From: Streptococcus sp. CF8_St5-11
Lineage (GTDB): Bacteria; Bacillota; Bacilli; Lactobacillales; Streptococcaceae
Reading direction: 5' to 3'
Length of the DNA stretch: 50,336 nucleotides
NCBI RefSeq assembly: GCF_024295625.1
Contig: NZ_JANCOJ010000007.1
Location: forward strand, 1 to 50,336
Of the stretch, positions 33,997 to 44,423 are shown piece after piece. The notes under the pieces were generated by a model. The model ran no database searches, was not told the origin of the DNA, and was given only the letters and a program-made list of their open reading frames with translations. The number at the start of each line of letters is the position of its first letter. Within the stretch, counting starts at the first letter, position 1. The position numbers and the translations under genes were made by a program.

Positions 33997-34904
33997 TTTA
34001 TACAGTAACACTGAATCCAGCCATTGACTACATTGTCCGTCTCGATCATGTAGAGACCGGGGCGGTCAATCGGATGGCTTCGGAAGATAAATTCGCCGGT
34101 GGTAAGGGAATCAATGTCAGTCGTGTCTTGAAGCGGCTCGATATTGAGAACACAGCGACTGGATTTATCGGTGGTTTCACAGGACGCTTCATCGAAGACG
34201 TACTGACTAGCGAAGCCATTTCAACCAACTTTGTGACAGTGGATCAGGATACCCGGATCAATGTCAAGATCAAAGCTGATCAAGAAACAGAGATCAACGG
34301 GAACGGTCCAGAAGTGACAGAAGCGCAGTTGCAAGAATTACTCAGCATCCTATCAAGCTTAACAGCAGATGATGTGGTAGTCTTTGCAGGATCTGCCCCA
34401 TCTTCACTTGGAAATGCTGTTTACAAAGAATTGATCGCAGCAACTCGTGCGACAGGTGCACAAGTCGTTTGCGACTTTGAAGGGCAAACTTTGATTGATT
34501 CCTTGGAGTTTAATCCGCAATTGGTCAAACCAAACAACCATGAGTTGGGAGATATTTTTGGCGTTACCTTGACGGAATTGCCAGAAATCGAACGCTATGC
34601 CAAAGAAATCTTGGCCAAAGGAGCACAAAACGTCATTATTTCCATGGCAGGTGATGGTGCTCTCCTTGTCAGTCCAAGCGGTACTTACTTCGCAAAACCA
34701 ATCAAAGGGCAAGTGAAGAATTCAGTCGGGGCTGGTGATTCCATGGTAGCAGGCTTCACTGGGAAGCTCGCAACGACAGGAGACGTCATCGAAGCCTTCA
34801 AATGGGGAGTGGCTTGTGGCACAGCGACCACCTTCTCAGATGATTTGGCGACAGCGGACTATATTAAAGAAACTTATGAAAAAGTAGAGGTAGAAAAACT
34901 ATGA
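33993..34904 (+). CDS. fruK: 1-phosphofructokinase
   Basis: A 303-aa PfkB-family kinase that phosphorylates fructose-1-phosphate, made by the PTS, to fructose-1,6-bisphosphate. GGKGINVSR near residue 36 and the anion-hole/catalytic motif NSVGAGDSMVAG (catalytic Asp249) are intact. The start is TTG at 33993, overlapping the fruR stop, with GGAGG about 10 bases upstream. It overlaps fruA by four bases. Confidence 0.95.
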   Translation: MIYTVTLNPAIDYIVRLDHVETGAVNRMASEDKFAGGKGINVSRVLKRLDIENTATGFIGGFTGRFIEDVLTSEAISTNFVTVDQDTRINVKIKADQETEINGNGPEVTEAQLQELLSILSSLTADDVVVFAGSAPSSLGNAVYKELIAATRATGAQVVCDFEGQTLIDSLEFNPQLVKPNNHELGDIFGVTLTELPEIERYAKEILAKGAQNVIISMAGDGALLVSPSGTYFAKPIKGQVKNSVGAGDSMVAGFTGKLATTGDVIEAFKWGVACGTATTFSDDLATADYIKETYEKVEVEKL

Positions 34905-36871
34905 AAATTCAAGACGTTTTAAATAAAAACGTGATGTTGTTTGACCTTCAAGCAACAGATAAAGAAGGCGTGATCAATGAGATGATCCAATCGCTCGTTG
35001 ACAATGGTGTGGTGACAGATTTTGAAACCTTCAAGACTGGGATTATGAACCGTGAAGCACAAACTTCAACTGGTTTGGGTGACGGAATTGCCATGCCGCA
35101 CAGCAAAAATGAAGCAGTCAAAGAAGCAACGGTCTTGTTTGCAAAATCAAACAAGGGTGTGGACTATGCATCACTTGATGGCCAACCAACTGACTTGTTC
35201 TTCATGATCGCAGCTCCAGAAGGAGCAAATGACACTCACTTGGCAGCCCTTGCTGAATTGTCTAAGTACTTGATGAAACCAGGATTTGCGGACAAACTTC
35301 GCCAAGCAAGCACACCTGAGCAAGTGATCGCAGCCTTTGATGCGGAAGAGCAAGTAGCTGCAGCAGAAGAAGCGAAAAAAGCAGAAGCAGTCAAAGAAGC
35401 AGCTTCATCTGACAAACCTCTCATCGTTGCTGTTACAGCATGTACAACTGGTATCGCCCACACTTACATGGCAGAAGAAGCCCTCATCAAAAAAGGTGAA
35501 GAAATGGGTGTTACGGTCCGCGTTGAAACAAACGGTGCATCCGGTGTCGGCAACCGCTTGACAGCTGAAGAAATCGCCAAAGCTGAAGGAGTAATCATTG
35601 CAGCGGATAAAGCAGTTGAAACAGCTCGTTTTGACGGCAAAAAATTGATCTCTAAACCTGTTGCAGCTGGTATCCGTCAAACAGAAGAATTGATCCAAAC
35701 CATCTTGGACGGCAAAGCAGATGTCTTCCACGCAGAAAATGCGGCAGAAGCAAGCGCTAGCCAAGAAAAATTGAGCTTAGGTGGAGCCTTCTACAAACAC
35801 TTGATGAGTGGGGTTTCTCAAATGCTTCCATTCGTTATCGGTGGTGGGATCTTGATCGCCCTTGCCTTCTTGATCGACCAAATTCTTGGGGTGCCTCAAG
35901 ATCAATTGTCTCAACTTGGTTCATACCATGAATTAGCAGCTCAATTTAAAACAATCGGTGGTGCAGCCTTTGGCTTCATGCTTCCTGTACTTGCAGGGTA
36001 CATCGGATTCTCCATTGCTGAAAAACCTGGTTTTGTAGCAGGTTTCGTTGCTGGTTCCATTGCTAGCTCAGGTACAGCATTTGGTAACATCGCTTTCGGT
36101 GCTGCTAAAGGTGAATTGCCAGCCGCCGTATCATCTGGTTTCCTTGGAGCTTTGGTAGGTGGTTTCCTTGCGGGTGGAGTCGTTCTCTTCCTACGAAAAG
36201 CCCTTGCAGGCCTTCCACGTTCACTCGAAGGTATCCGCTCGATCCTTCTCTTGCCATTACTTGGTGTTGGTTTGACAGGATTCTTGATGTTCCTCATCAA
36301 CATCCCAATGTCAGCGATCAATACATCTTTGAATAACTTCTTGACTAGCTTGTCAGGTAGCTCAGCAGTCCTTCTTGGTCTTCTTGTTGGTGGTATGATG
36401 GCTGTCGATATGGGTGGGCCAGTCAACAAAGCAGCTTATGTATTCGGTACAAGTACATTGACAGCTTCAGCCCTTACTAGTGGTGGTTCAACTGTTATGG
36501 CGGCCGTTATGGCAGCTGGTATGGTTCCTCCATTGGCAGTCTTTGTAGCAACTGTCTTGTTCAAAGACAAATTTACTGAAGAAGAACGCAACTCAGGTTT
36601 GACAAACATTATTATGGGACTCTCCTTCATCACAGAAGGTGCCATTCCATTCGGTGCAGCTGACCCAGCTCGTGCCATCCCAAGCTTCATCGCAGGTTCA
36701 GCTTTGACAGGTGCCCTTGTTGGTCTTGCTGGCTTGAAACTCATGGCTCCTCACGGAGGAATCTTCGTTATCGCCCTTACATCAAATCCACTTCTATACA
36801 TCGTGTTCGTATTGATCGGTGCAGTCGTAAGTGGTATCTTGTTCGGATTGCTTCGCAAACCTAAAAACTAA
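34901..36871 (+). CDS. fruA: PTS fructose transporter subunit IIABC
   Basis: A 656-aa fused permease that takes up fructose and delivers it as fructose-1-phosphate. The IIA domain (about 1-150) has phospho-His67 in GIAMPHSKN. The IIB domain (about 173-270) has phospho-Cys181 in AVTACTTGIAHTYMAEEA. The IIC membrane domain (about 300-652) ends in FGLLRKPKN. All three domains look intact. It is the last gene of the operon and is followed by a terminator. Confidence 0.96.
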   Translation: MKIQDVLNKNVMLFDLQATDKEGVINEMIQSLVDNGVVTDFETFKTGIMNREAQTSTGLGDGIAMPHSKNEAVKEATVLFAKSNKGVDYASLDGQPTDLFFMIAAPEGANDTHLAALAELSKYLMKPGFADKLRQASTPEQVIAAFDAEEQVAAAEEAKKAEAVKEAASSDKPLIVAVTACTTGIAHTYMAEEALIKKGEEMGVTVRVETNGASGVGNRLTAEEIAKAEGVIIAADKAVETARFDGKKLISKPVAAGIRQTEELIQTILDGKADVFHAENAAEASASQEKLSLGGAFYKHLMSGVSQMLPFVIGGGILIALAFLIDQILGVPQDQLSQLGSYHELAAQFKTIGGAAFGFMLPVLAGYIGFSIAEKPGFVAGFVAGSIASSGTAFGNIAFGAAKGELPAAVSSGFLGALVGGFLAGGVVLFLRKALAGLPRSLEGIRSILLLPLLGVGLTGFLMFLINIPMSAINTSLNNFLTSLSGSSAVLLGLLVGGMMAVDMGGPVNKAAYVFGTSTLTASALTSGGSTVMAAVMAAGMVPPLAVFVATVLFKDKFTEEERNSGLTNIIMGLSFITEGAIPFGAADPARAIPSFIAGSALTGALVGLAGLKLMAPHGGIFVIALTSNPLLYIVFVLIGAVVSGILFGLLRKPKN

Positions 36872-36879
36872 ATATGATT

Positions 36880-36907
36880 AAAAGGTTGGGAATGCCCAAC
36901 CTTTTTT
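36880..36907 (+). terminator. Terminator after fruA
   Basis: AAAGGTTGGG, AATG loop, CCCAACCTTT, then Ts. Confidence 0.92.
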
Positions 36908-36937
36908 ACTGCGCAAAAACACCAACTAGTGATGAAG

Positions 36938-36966
36938 TTGCTTATCTCTATAGATTTCGATATGAT
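36938..36966 (+). promoter_or_regulatory. Promoter of the first small exported protein
   Basis: TTGCTT (36938-36943), 17-base spacer, TATGAT (36961-36966). The flanking CTAGTGATG and ATTTCGATA are repeated in the promoter at 38601-38640. Confidence 0.65.
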
Positions 36967-36995
36967 AGTAGAAAGCAATTTTTCTTGGAGGAATA

Positions 36996-37433
36996 ATGAG
37001 AAAAATGAAGAAAGTTCTCATTTTGGGAATAACAGTAATTGCCTTATCAGGACTAGCAATCATCAGTTCTCAATATCCAAACTTGTTTTCTACTAATAGC
37101 CATACAACAAAGAAATCCGGTCGTAAGGAACAACAGTTAGAAGATGTAAAGAAGCACGGGAAAGAAATCGAAGATTTTGTAAAATCGTTAAGTCCTAAAG
37201 TTGAATCTGTCCAGATTGCTTGGGATGAAACGCAATGGGATGAGATAGGAAATGGTACGCCACAAGGAGGTGGCGAAATTGTTATGGTCTATGGAGAATT
37301 TAATCATATCCAAAATTCAAGTTGGAGTGTTTTGGTCTATTTAAAAGACGGTAAAAATGGCGAGAAAGATTTAATCGAAGGAATTGGTAGCGGTAGTCCA
37401 CTTCGTGTAGAAGGAAAACTTTTTGACGAGTAG
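36996..37433 (+). CDS. Small exported/anchored protein, paralogue A
   Basis: A 145-aa protein with an N-terminal uncleaved signal-anchor or signal peptide (MRKMKKVLILGITVIALSG) and no lipobox, then a hydrophilic domain with KKHGKEIEDFVKSLSPKV and GNGTPQGGGE. It shares KKH...DFVKS.SPKV.SVQ and GNGTPQGGG with the protein at 38675-39112. Family not recognised. The middle gene of this locus is broken, so it may be a degrading set. Confidence 0.7.
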   Translation: MRKMKKVLILGITVIALSGLAIISSQYPNLFSTNSHTTKKSGRKEQQLEDVKKHGKEIEDFVKSLSPKVESVQIAWDETQWDEIGNGTPQGGGEIVMVYGEFNHIQNSSWSVLVYLKDGKNGEKDLIEGIGSGSPLRVEGKLFDE

Positions 37434-37490
37434 CCTTTTGAAAATTTTTAGCAATTTATTAGATTTATAATAGAAATGGGAAAAAGATAA

Positions 37491-38572
37491 ATGAAAAAGA
37501 AATTAATCATTGCTGCTTCGTTAGTTCTAGCAATTGCAGTCGCTGTTTTTGGACTTTTTACCTATCAACACCACCAGAAACAAGAAAAAGCCAAACAAGA
37601 ACGGGAGAATTACCAAAAATTATTTTTATATACAGGAAATGGAAAATTGATTCTTATAAATTTTTAAAGGACGGTCGAGGTGTTGCAGTTCATTGGAAGA
37701 GCCAGACAAAAGATGAAGATGATTTGGTATTAAAATATGGTTCTAAAGTTATCAGAAACTATTTTAATAAAATTCATGGAGCATCAAATGGGAATTACAT
37801 TGTTAGAGAAAATGTGAAGCTTGATTCCTATAAGCCTAAAAAGATATCATCACAAAATAACTCAGAAAATTATTACACGTTATCAATTTATAAAGTAGCA
37901 AATAAGAAGTTAGAAGAATCAAAGGTAGATCTTTATAAGTTGTTTGCAAAATACAATTCCAATTATGTCCCAACAGCTATTGGAGCTATCACTGAAATGA
38001 ACGGTAAATCTTACTTACCTATCTCTACATATGAAACTGGCCATGATCTTTCGTATCGAAAACAAGTTTGGCTAAACTTGGATACTAAAAATATAGAGTG
38101 GGAAGACCATAAAGAAGTCCAGAATACTGAGCTAGCTAGTGTAGATCTTGGTGAATTAGGAGATCGGTTGTCAGCTATGAATAGTAAATTAAATACAATT
38201 TCGTATTACGATTGGAAACATCAAAATCAAATCATGTTCAACAAAAAGTATTTAAAAGGTAGTATTATCGAAAGTTATTCTCCAAAAGTGTATCAATTAT
38301 TGTCAGAAAAAGACTCTCAATTTTATATCCTATTAGACTCAAAACTTGAAGATGATAGAGTCTACGGCAATGTCCAACAGTTTATTGACTTGTACCAACT
38401 CTTTGTTCCTGCTAATACGAATCTCTATGAAGATATCACAATTCCAGCAGAATTAAGTAAAGATGGTCAGGTCCATCAGGTAAATAATAAAGAAGAATTT
38501 GAAGCTTATTATGATGCCCAGAAGGATAATGAACTGAACAAGCAACGTAGGGTGTTAGTGGAGCAAAACTAG
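37491..38572 (+). pseudogene. Frameshifted exported protein between the two paralogues
   Basis: ATG 37491 opens a signal-anchor protein (MKKKLIIAASLVLAIAVAVF...YQHHQKQEK) that stops at 37666. The reading continues in another frame from about 37635 (RKWKIDSYKFLKDGRGVAVH) through to the stop at 38572 (282 aa from TTG 37724). An indel of one or two bases in the A/T-rich run 37614-37630 explains this. Restored, it would be about 355 aa. No family recognised. The large C-terminal part has no further stop, so the break is recent or a sequence error. Confidence 0.75.
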
Positions 38573-38612
38573 TTATTTTCTTTTCTGACATCAATATCAT
38601 CTAGTGATGTTG

Positions 38613-38640
38613 TTGCAATCTATTCATATTTCGATACAAT
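38613..38640 (+). promoter_or_regulatory. Promoter of the second small exported protein
   Basis: TTGCAA (38613-38618), 16-base spacer, TACAAT (38635-38640), preceded by CTAGTGATG as in the promoter of paralogue A, so the duplicated unit included the promoter. Confidence 0.6.
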
Positions 38641-38674
38641 TATTATAACTTTTCCTTATAAAGGAGAATGAAGC

Positions 38675-39112
38675 ATGAAAAAAGGGAAACTGGTCATTCT
38701 TTTAGCTATTGCCTCTGTATTAGCAGGAGGTGTGATTATCGCTAGTCAAAAACAAAACATCTTTTCAAATGACACTCAACCAAGTAAGCAACTTAGTGCT
38801 AGAGAGAAACAATTGGCTTACTTAAAGAAACATGAAAAAGATATGACTGATTTTGTAAAATCGATGAGCCCGAAAGTTGATAGTGTCCAGTTTGATTGGG
38901 AGAGTATGGAAGTTGGTCAGGTAGGCAATGGGACACCTCAAGGCGGCGGCTATATGTTAACTCTTAGAGGAAAGGTGAATCAGAATGATCAAACGAAATT
39001 CATGGTTGGTTTTTCTTTAGATAATGCTAACAGCACACCAAAGGAATTTGGAATTTATGAGATGCAACCAGTAAGAATTTATAGGGATGGCGGTTGGTAT
39101 TATTATGACTAA
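38675..39112 (+). CDS. Small exported/anchored protein, paralogue B
   Basis: A 145-aa protein of the same length and plan as that at 36996-37433. It has an N-terminal signal-anchor (MKKGKLVILLAIASVLAGGV), a polar linker, then KKHEKDMTDFVKSMSPKVDS and GNGTPQGGGY, ending GGWYYYD. AAAGGAGAATGAAGC supplies the start. No family recognised. Confidence 0.7.
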   Translation: MKKGKLVILLAIASVLAGGVIIASQKQNIFSNDTQPSKQLSAREKQLAYLKKHEKDMTDFVKSMSPKVDSVQFDWESMEVGQVGNGTPQGGGYMLTLRGKVNQNDQTKFMVGFSLDNANSTPKEFGIYEMQPVRIYRDGGWYYYD

Positions 39113-39336
39113 ACGTCATTCAAAAGCCTTTATCTTGTTTTTTCGAGCATGACAAAAGGATAATAAGCCAAACAAGCTAATAATTAATCAGAATTCGTTA
39201 TCCTCTGTCTAAAGAATGGTCGGGCTTCCCTGGCATTTTCTTCTTGTACCAACGAAAAAATCACTTCATTCGGCGTTGGTATCTTGAGCTGAATTATGAT
39301 ATAATAAGCCTATCGCATATTTTTAGGAGAATAAAA
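39113..39336 (+). other. Intergenic stretch upstream of the DUF1149 gene
   Basis: No gene is supported. A TATAAT near 39299-39304 preceded by TTGGTA about 18 bases earlier may be the promoter of the next gene. An ORF reading through from 39244 has no ribosome site. Confidence 0.35.
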
Positions 39337-39711
39337 ATGGATATTCAACGTGAAAAAGAATTTGTCAGCCAATACCACTATGACGCTCGTAATTTTGAGT
39401 GGGAAAAAGAAAATGGCATTCCCGAAACAAAAGTAGATGTAAACTTTCAATTAATCAATCGTGATCAACAACAAAACACAACGTCTTTGATTGTGATTTT
39501 GAGCTACATGATTGTATTTGACGGCTTTGTGATCAGTGGAACCATCACTCAAATTAACCACTTGTTTGGTCGTTATGTCAATGAACCAAGCGAATTCAGC
39601 AAAGATGAAGTGGAAGAATTGGCTCGCCCTTGCTTGAATATGCTCAACCGTTTGACTTATGAAGTCACAGAAATTGCCCTCGATTTACCGGGTATTAATT
39701 TGGAGTTTTAA
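39337..39711 (+). CDS. DUF1149 family protein (SecB-like fold)
   Basis: A 124-aa cytoplasmic protein, starting MDIQREKEFVSQYHYDARNF, that matches the streptococcal DUF1149 family. The family is thought to share the SecB fold; the function is not established. TTAGGAGAATAAAA places the start at 39337 rather than the earlier codon at 39244. It lies 3 bases before degV, so they are cotranscribed. Confidence 0.85.
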   Translation: MDIQREKEFVSQYHYDARNFEWEKENGIPETKVDVNFQLINRDQQQNTTSLIVILSYMIVFDGFVISGTITQINHLFGRYVNEPSEFSKDEVEELARPCLNMLNRLTYEVTEIALDLPGINLEF

Positions 39712-39714
39712 TCA

Positions 39715-40563
39715 ATGAAATTAGCAGTGATCACGGATTCGTCTGCCTATTTACCGCAAGACGTGCTCCATCACGACGACTTATTTATTTTAGAGATCCC
39801 GATCTATATCGATGGAGAATCCTATGTGGAAGGGAAGAATCTGACACACGACGAGTTCTACCAAAAGATGGCTGCGTCTAAGGAATTACCAAAGACTAGC
39901 CAACCGAGTGTGGCAGCGTTAGAAGAGCTCTTATCTGGTTTGACAGCTAAAGGTTATACGCATGCTCTTGGTCTCTTCTTGTCATCAGGCATCTCTGGAT
40001 TCTACCAAAATATCCAATATTTGAAGGACGAATTTGAAGGCTTAACCGTCGAATTTCCTGACTCAAAAATCACTAGCGCTCCATTAGGAATGATGGTAGA
40101 AGATTGCTTGAAATGGGCTGGTGAAGGTCGTTTGTTTGATGAGGTTGTGGCCAATGTCCAACACCAGATTGATGGGACCACTGCCTATATTATGGTCGAT
40201 GATTTGAATCACTTGGTCAAGGGGGGACGTCTGTCAAATGGCGCTGCCATCATTGGCAATCTCTTGAGTATCAAGCCGATCCTTCACTTTAATGACCAAG
40301 GTGTCATCGAAGTTTTTGAAAAAGTCCGTACGGAAAAGAAAGCCATGAAACGCTTGGTGGAAATCGTTGATGAAGGACTCACCGGAGGGCATTACCAAGT
40401 CTTTATCATCCATGCTAATGTACCTGAAAAAGCCGAAGCGCTTCGTCAGATGTTGGTGGCTGAAGGAGTGGAAGGAGAAATTCCTTTTGCCACTTTTGGA
40501 GGCGTGATTGGGACGCACTTAGGCGACCATAGCTTAGCAGTTGGGTATATCCCTATCGTTTAA
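39715..40563 (+). CDS. DegV family protein (fatty-acid-binding, FakB type)
   Basis: A 282-aa DegV protein. ITDSSAYLP near residue 6 and the TSQPSVA and [10 protein letters not shown] motifs form the fatty-acid carboxylate site. [21 protein letters not shown] is the C-terminal domain signature. FakB proteins present host or recycled fatty acids to the FakA kinase for phospholipid synthesis. No fakA is in the window, so which fatty acid is bound is unknown. Confidence 0.9.
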   Translation: MKLAVITDSSAYLPQDVLHHDDLFILEIPIYIDGESYVEGKNLTHDEFYQKMAASKELPKTSQPSVAALEELLSGLTAKGYTHALGLFLSSGISGFYQNIQYLKDEFEGLTVEFPDSKITSAPLGMMVEDCLKWAGEGRLFDEVVANVQHQIDGTTAYIMVDDLNHLVKGGRLSNGAAIIGNLLSIKPILHFNDQGVIEVFEKVRTEKKAMKRLVEIVDEGLTGGHYQVFIIHANVPEKAEALRQMLVAEGVEGEIPFATFGGVIGTHLGDHSLAVGYIPIV

Positions 40564-40573
40564 GGAGAATTCT

Positions 40574-41341
40574 ATGTCAATTAAAGTCATTATTGCAGGT
40601 TTCAAGGGGAAAATGGGACAAGCAGCCTACCAGATGGTTTCTGAAGATCCTGAGCTAGAACTAGCTGGCTTGATCGATCCATTTACTGATGAGACAGAGG
40701 TTGCAGGGGTCCCTGTCTTTAACCGCAAAGAAGATATCGTGGGTCTTGAAGCAGATGTTTGGGTGGACTTTACCATGCCAAAGGTTGCTTACGAGAATAC
40801 TCGCTTTGCAATTGAAAATGGCTTTGCGCCTGTTGTGGGAACGACTGGATTCACTCCTGAGCAGATCCAAGAATTGACAGAGCTTTCTCGTGAAAAGGAT
40901 TTGGGTGGCTTGATTGCTCCGAACTTTGCTATTGGAGCTGTGCTCTTGATGCAATTTGCAGCGCAAGCGGCCAAGTATTTCCCAAATGTGGAAATCATCG
41001 AACTGCACCACGATAAGAAGAAAGATGCACCGAGTGGAACAGCGATTAAGACAGCTGAGCTGATCTCTGAGAAGCGCGAGAAAATCCAGCAAGGTGCAGC
41101 AGATGAAGAAGAGTTGATGCCTGGAGCAAGAGGGGCAGATTTTGAAGGGATGCGCATCCATTCGGTTCGATTGCCTGGCCTAGTGGCTCACCAAGAGGTG
41201 ATTTTTGGTAGCCAAGGCGAAGGCTTGACTCTCCGTCATGATTCCTATGATCGTGTTTCCTTCATGACAGGAGTAAATCTAGGGATTAAAGAAGTTGTCA
41301 AGCGTCATGAGCTTGTCTATGGTTTGGAACACTTACTATGA
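40574..41341 (+). CDS. dapB: 4-hydroxy-tetrahydrodipicolinate reductase
   Basis: DapB reduces hydroxytetrahydrodipicolinate with NAD(P)H in lysine/diaminopimelate synthesis. At 255 aa it has the normal length. The Rossmann [10 protein letters not shown] is at about residues 9-18, and the active-site segment [15 protein letters not shown] holds the catalytic His and the Lys. ATG 40574 with AAGGAGAATTCT. It overlaps the cca start by four bases. Confidence 0.96.
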   Translation: MSIKVIIAGFKGKMGQAAYQMVSEDPELELAGLIDPFTDETEVAGVPVFNRKEDIVGLEADVWVDFTMPKVAYENTRFAIENGFAPVVGTTGFTPEQIQELTELSREKDLGGLIAPNFAIGAVLLMQFAAQAAKYFPNVEIIELHHDKKKDAPSGTAIKTAELISEKREKIQQGAADEEELMPGARGADFEGMRIHSVRLPGLVAHQEVIFGSQGEGLTLRHDSYDRVSFMTGVNLGIKEVVKRHELVYGLEHLL

Positions 41342-42549
41342 GATTAAAAAAGATGCCTTCTGAGTTTCAGGAGGCTTTACCAATATTAGAGAAGATTAAA
41401 GCAGCTGGTTTTGAGGCCTATTTTGTGGGAGGATCTGTCCGAGATGCTCTCTTGGATCGTCCGATTCACGATGTCGATATCGCTTCCTCCTCCTATCCAG
41501 AGGAAACCAAGGCGATTTTTGATCGAACAGTAGATATCGGTATCGAACACGGGACCGTCTTGGTTCTTGAAAATGGTCAAGAATATGAAATTACGACCTT
41601 CCGGACGGAGGATGTCTATGTCGATTATCGCCGTCCGAGCTCGGTCTCTTTTGTCCGCTCACTAGAAGAAGATCTCAAGCGCCGCGATTTCACCGTCAAT
41701 GCTTTCGCTTTAAATGAAAAGGGAGAAATTGTCGATCTCTTTCAAGGGTTAGCAGATTTAGAAAACAAGGTTCTTCGGGCGGTTGGACTTCCTCATGAAC
41801 GCTTTCATGAAGATGCGCTCCGCATCATGCGAGGCTTTCGTTTTCAAGCCAGTCTTGGCTTTGAATTAGAAGCAGCAACCTTTGATGCTATGAAGGAGTG
41901 TGCTCCTTTGCTAGAGAAAATCTCTGTTGAGCGCACTTTCATCGAGTTTGATAAGCTCTTACTTTCTCCATATTGGAGACAAGGCTTGGAGGCCATGCTT
42001 TCAAGCAAAGCCTATCACTATCTACCAGAAATGAAGGATCGTAAAGAAGCACTTGAGCGTTTGTTTGACATAGAAATTGAATTTACCTTTTCAACTTCTG
42101 AGCAAGCTTGGGCTGCTCTGGTTTTAGCACTAGACATCCAAGACATTCAAAAATTCTTTAAGAAATGGAAGACCTCAAGAGACTTTGCCAAGACGGTGGA
42201 GCAGATCGTGGAGATTCTTAAGCTTAGAGAAAAAGGAAGTCTAGACAAGCGTGCATGTTACAAGTATGACAAGCGTTTGTTGCTACTAGCGGAAGAATTA
42301 CGTGAGGCTTCTGAATTAAGCGTCGATTACCTAGCCATTGAGCGTGTCTATGATAGCTTGACTATTCATGATAAGCACGAAGTGGTGGTCAATGGTGGTA
42401 TGCTGATCAAAGACTACGGCTTTCAACCAGGTCCAGCCTTAGGAGACATTTTGACAAAAATTGAATATGCCATCGTCGATGGGGAACTGGCCAATGAAAA
42501 AGAAGCCATCATTGCCTATATCCAGCAAGTAAAAGAGGAGGAAAAATGA
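41338..42549 (+). CDS. cca: CCA tRNA nucleotidyltransferase
   Basis: A 403-aa class II CCA-adding enzyme that builds or repairs the 3' CCA of tRNA. The nucleotidyltransferase motif is [20 protein letters not shown] at about residues 27-46 (metal-binding DVD). [11 protein letters not shown] and [14 protein letters not shown] follow, then the neck, body and tail helices. It overlaps dapB upstream and the ABC-F gene downstream by four bases each, giving a tight operon. Confidence 0.96.
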   Translation: MRLKKMPSEFQEALPILEKIKAAGFEAYFVGGSVRDALLDRPIHDVDIASSSYPEETKAIFDRTVDIGIEHGTVLVLENGQEYEITTFRTEDVYVDYRRPSSVSFVRSLEEDLKRRDFTVNAFALNEKGEIVDLFQGLADLENKVLRAVGLPHERFHEDALRIMRGFRFQASLGFELEAATFDAMKECAPLLEKISVERTFIEFDKLLLSPYWRQGLEAMLSSKAYHYLPEMKDRKEALERLFDIEIEFTFSTSEQAWAALVLALDIQDIQKFFKKWKTSRDFAKTVEQIVEILKLREKGSLDKRACYKYDKRLLLLAEELREASELSVDYLAIERVYDSLTIHDKHEVVVNGGMLIKDYGFQPGPALGDILTKIEYAIVDGELANEKEAIIAYIQQVKEEEK

Positions 42550-44414
42550 GCGATTTTATTGTCGATAAATTAACCAAATCTGTCGGAGATAAGACCGTCT
42601 TTCGTGAGATTTCCTTTATTATTCACGACTTGGATCGGATCGGATTGATCGGGGTCAATGGGACTGGAAAAACTACTCTGTTAGATGTGTTGTCTGGTCG
42701 CTCTGGATTTGATGGAGATGTGAGTCCTTTTTCTGCCAAGAGTGATTATACGATTGGTTACTTGACGCAGGAGCCAGACTTTGATGATCATAAGACAGTT
42801 CTGGATACAGTATTGTCCAGTGATTTGCGTGAAATGCAGCTGATTCGTGATTATGAATTCTTGATGGCGGATTACCGAGAAGAGAACCAAGCACGTCTGG
42901 AAAAGGTGATGGCGGAGATGGATTCACTCAATGCTTGGGAAATCGAAAGTCAGGTCAAGACAGTCCTTTCGAAACTTGGGATTGAAGACTTGAATGCAAA
43001 AGTTGGGGATCTATCTGGAGGCTTGCGTCGACGGGTACAGCTGGCACAAGTTTTGCTGTCTCACCACGACCTGCTCTTGTTAGATGAGCCGACCAACCAC
43101 CTAGATATTGATACCATCGAATGGCTGACCAATTTCTTGAAGAATTCTAAGAAAACCGTGCTCTTCATTACCCACGATCGTTATTTCTTGGATAATATTT
43201 CAACACGGATCTTTGAGTTGGATCGAGGTAGTTTGATTGAGTATCAAGGCAATTACCAGGATTATGTCCGCTTAAAGGCTGAGCAAGATGAGCGTGATGC
43301 AGCCCTTCTTCATAAGAAGCAGCAACTCTATAAGCAGGAGTTGACCTGGATGCGAAGACAACCCCAGGCGCGTGCGACCAAGCAACAGGCTCGGATCAAT
43401 CGTTTCCATGATCTTAAGCAAGACTTGTCTGGTCAAAGCAACCAGACGGATTTGGCGATGAACTTTGAGACCAGCCGGATTGGAAAGAAAGTCATTGAGT
43501 TTAAAGATGTGAGTTTTGCTTTTGAAAACAAGCCGATTTTACAGGACTTTAACCTCTTGGTGCAAAACAAGGATCGCATCGGGATTGTCGGGGATAATGG
43601 CGTCGGGAAATCGACCCTGCTCAATTTGATCGCTGAGCGACTCCAGCCTCAGTCAGGGCAGGTTATCATTGGTGAAACCGTGAGGGTGGCTTATTTCTCT
43701 CAACAGATCGATGGCTTGGATGAGAGTAAGCGCGTGATTAATTTCTTGCAAGAAGTGGCTGAGGAAGTCAAGACGACTGTTGGAACAACTTCGATCGCTG
43801 ATCTCTTGGAGCAATTTCTCTTCCCACGCTCTATGCATGGAACCTTGATCGAAAAACTCTCCGGTGGTGAGAAGAAGCGCCTCTTTCTCTTGAAACTCTT
43901 GATTGAAAAACCCAATGTGCTTCTCCTCGATGAGCCAACCAACGATTTAGATATCGCAACCTTGACGGTTTTGGAAAACTTCCTTAAAAACTTTGGAGGT
44001 CCCGTTATTACCGTTAGTCACGACCGTTATTTCCTAGATAAGGTCGCGAGTAAAATCCTGGCTTTTGAAAATGGGGGCATTCGTGAGTTCTTTGGCAATT
44101 ATACGGATTATTTAGATGAAAAAGCCTTTGAAGCAGCCCAGGTATCGGCTAGTCAAAAGATTGAAAAAGAGAAACCTGTCAAGCCAAAAGAAGAGAAGAA
44201 GCGCATGAGCTACATGGAGAAGCAAGAGTGGGCAAGTATTGAGGCAGATATCGAAGCGATTGAAAATCGAATTGCAGAGATTGAAGTGGAGATGAATGAC
44301 AACGGCTCTGACTTTGGCAAGTTGTCAGCCCTTCAAAAAGAACTAGATCAGGAAAACGAGCGTCTACTTGAAAAGTATGATCGTTATGATTACCTAAGTG
44401 AATTAGATGAATAA
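42546..44414 (+). CDS. ABC-F family ATPase (Uup/EttA-like)
   Basis: A 622-aa soluble protein with two ABC domains and no membrane segments. Walker [10 protein letters not shown] and GDNGVGKST, two LSGG signatures ([17 protein letters not shown]), and Walker [12 protein letters not shown] and [12 protein letters not shown] linker (interdomain arm region) joins the domains and a C-terminal coiled coil ([17 protein letters not shown] onward) resembles Uup. ABC-F proteins act at the ribosome or on ribosome assembly; this is not obviously a resistance type. Confidence 0.9.
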   Translation: MSDFIVDKLTKSVGDKTVFREISFIIHDLDRIGLIGVNGTGKTTLLDVLSGRSGFDGDVSPFSAKSDYTIGYLTQEPDFDDHKTVLDTVLSSDLREMQLIRDYEFLMADYREENQARLEKVMAEMDSLNAWEIESQVKTVLSKLGIEDLNAKVGDLSGGLRRRVQLAQVLLSHHDLLLLDEPTNHLDIDTIEWLTNFLKNSKKTVLFITHDRYFLDNISTRIFELDRGSLIEYQGNYQDYVRLKAEQDERDAALLHKKQQLYKQELTWMRRQPQARATKQQARINRFHDLKQDLSGQSNQTDLAMNFETSRIGKKVIEFKDVSFAFENKPILQDFNLLVQNKDRIGIVGDNGVGKSTLLNLIAERLQPQSGQVIIGETVRVAYFSQQIDGLDESKRVINFLQEVAEEVKTTVGTTSIADLLEQFLFPRSMHGTLIEKLSGGEKKRLFLLKLLIEKPNVLLLDEPTNDLDIATLTVLENFLKNFGGPVITVSHDRYFLDKVASKILAFENGGIREFFGNYTDYLDEKAFEAAQVSASQKIEKEKPVKPKEEKKRMSYMEKQEWASIEADIEAIENRIAEIEVEMNDNGSDFGKLSALQKELDQENERLLEKYDRYDYLSELDE

Positions 44415-44423
44415 GGAGGCCCT

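Noticed and set aside
35941..36429. 162-codon minus-strand ORF over fruA
   Set aside because: Antisense shadow of the IIC membrane domain, with no ribosome site or recognisable protein.
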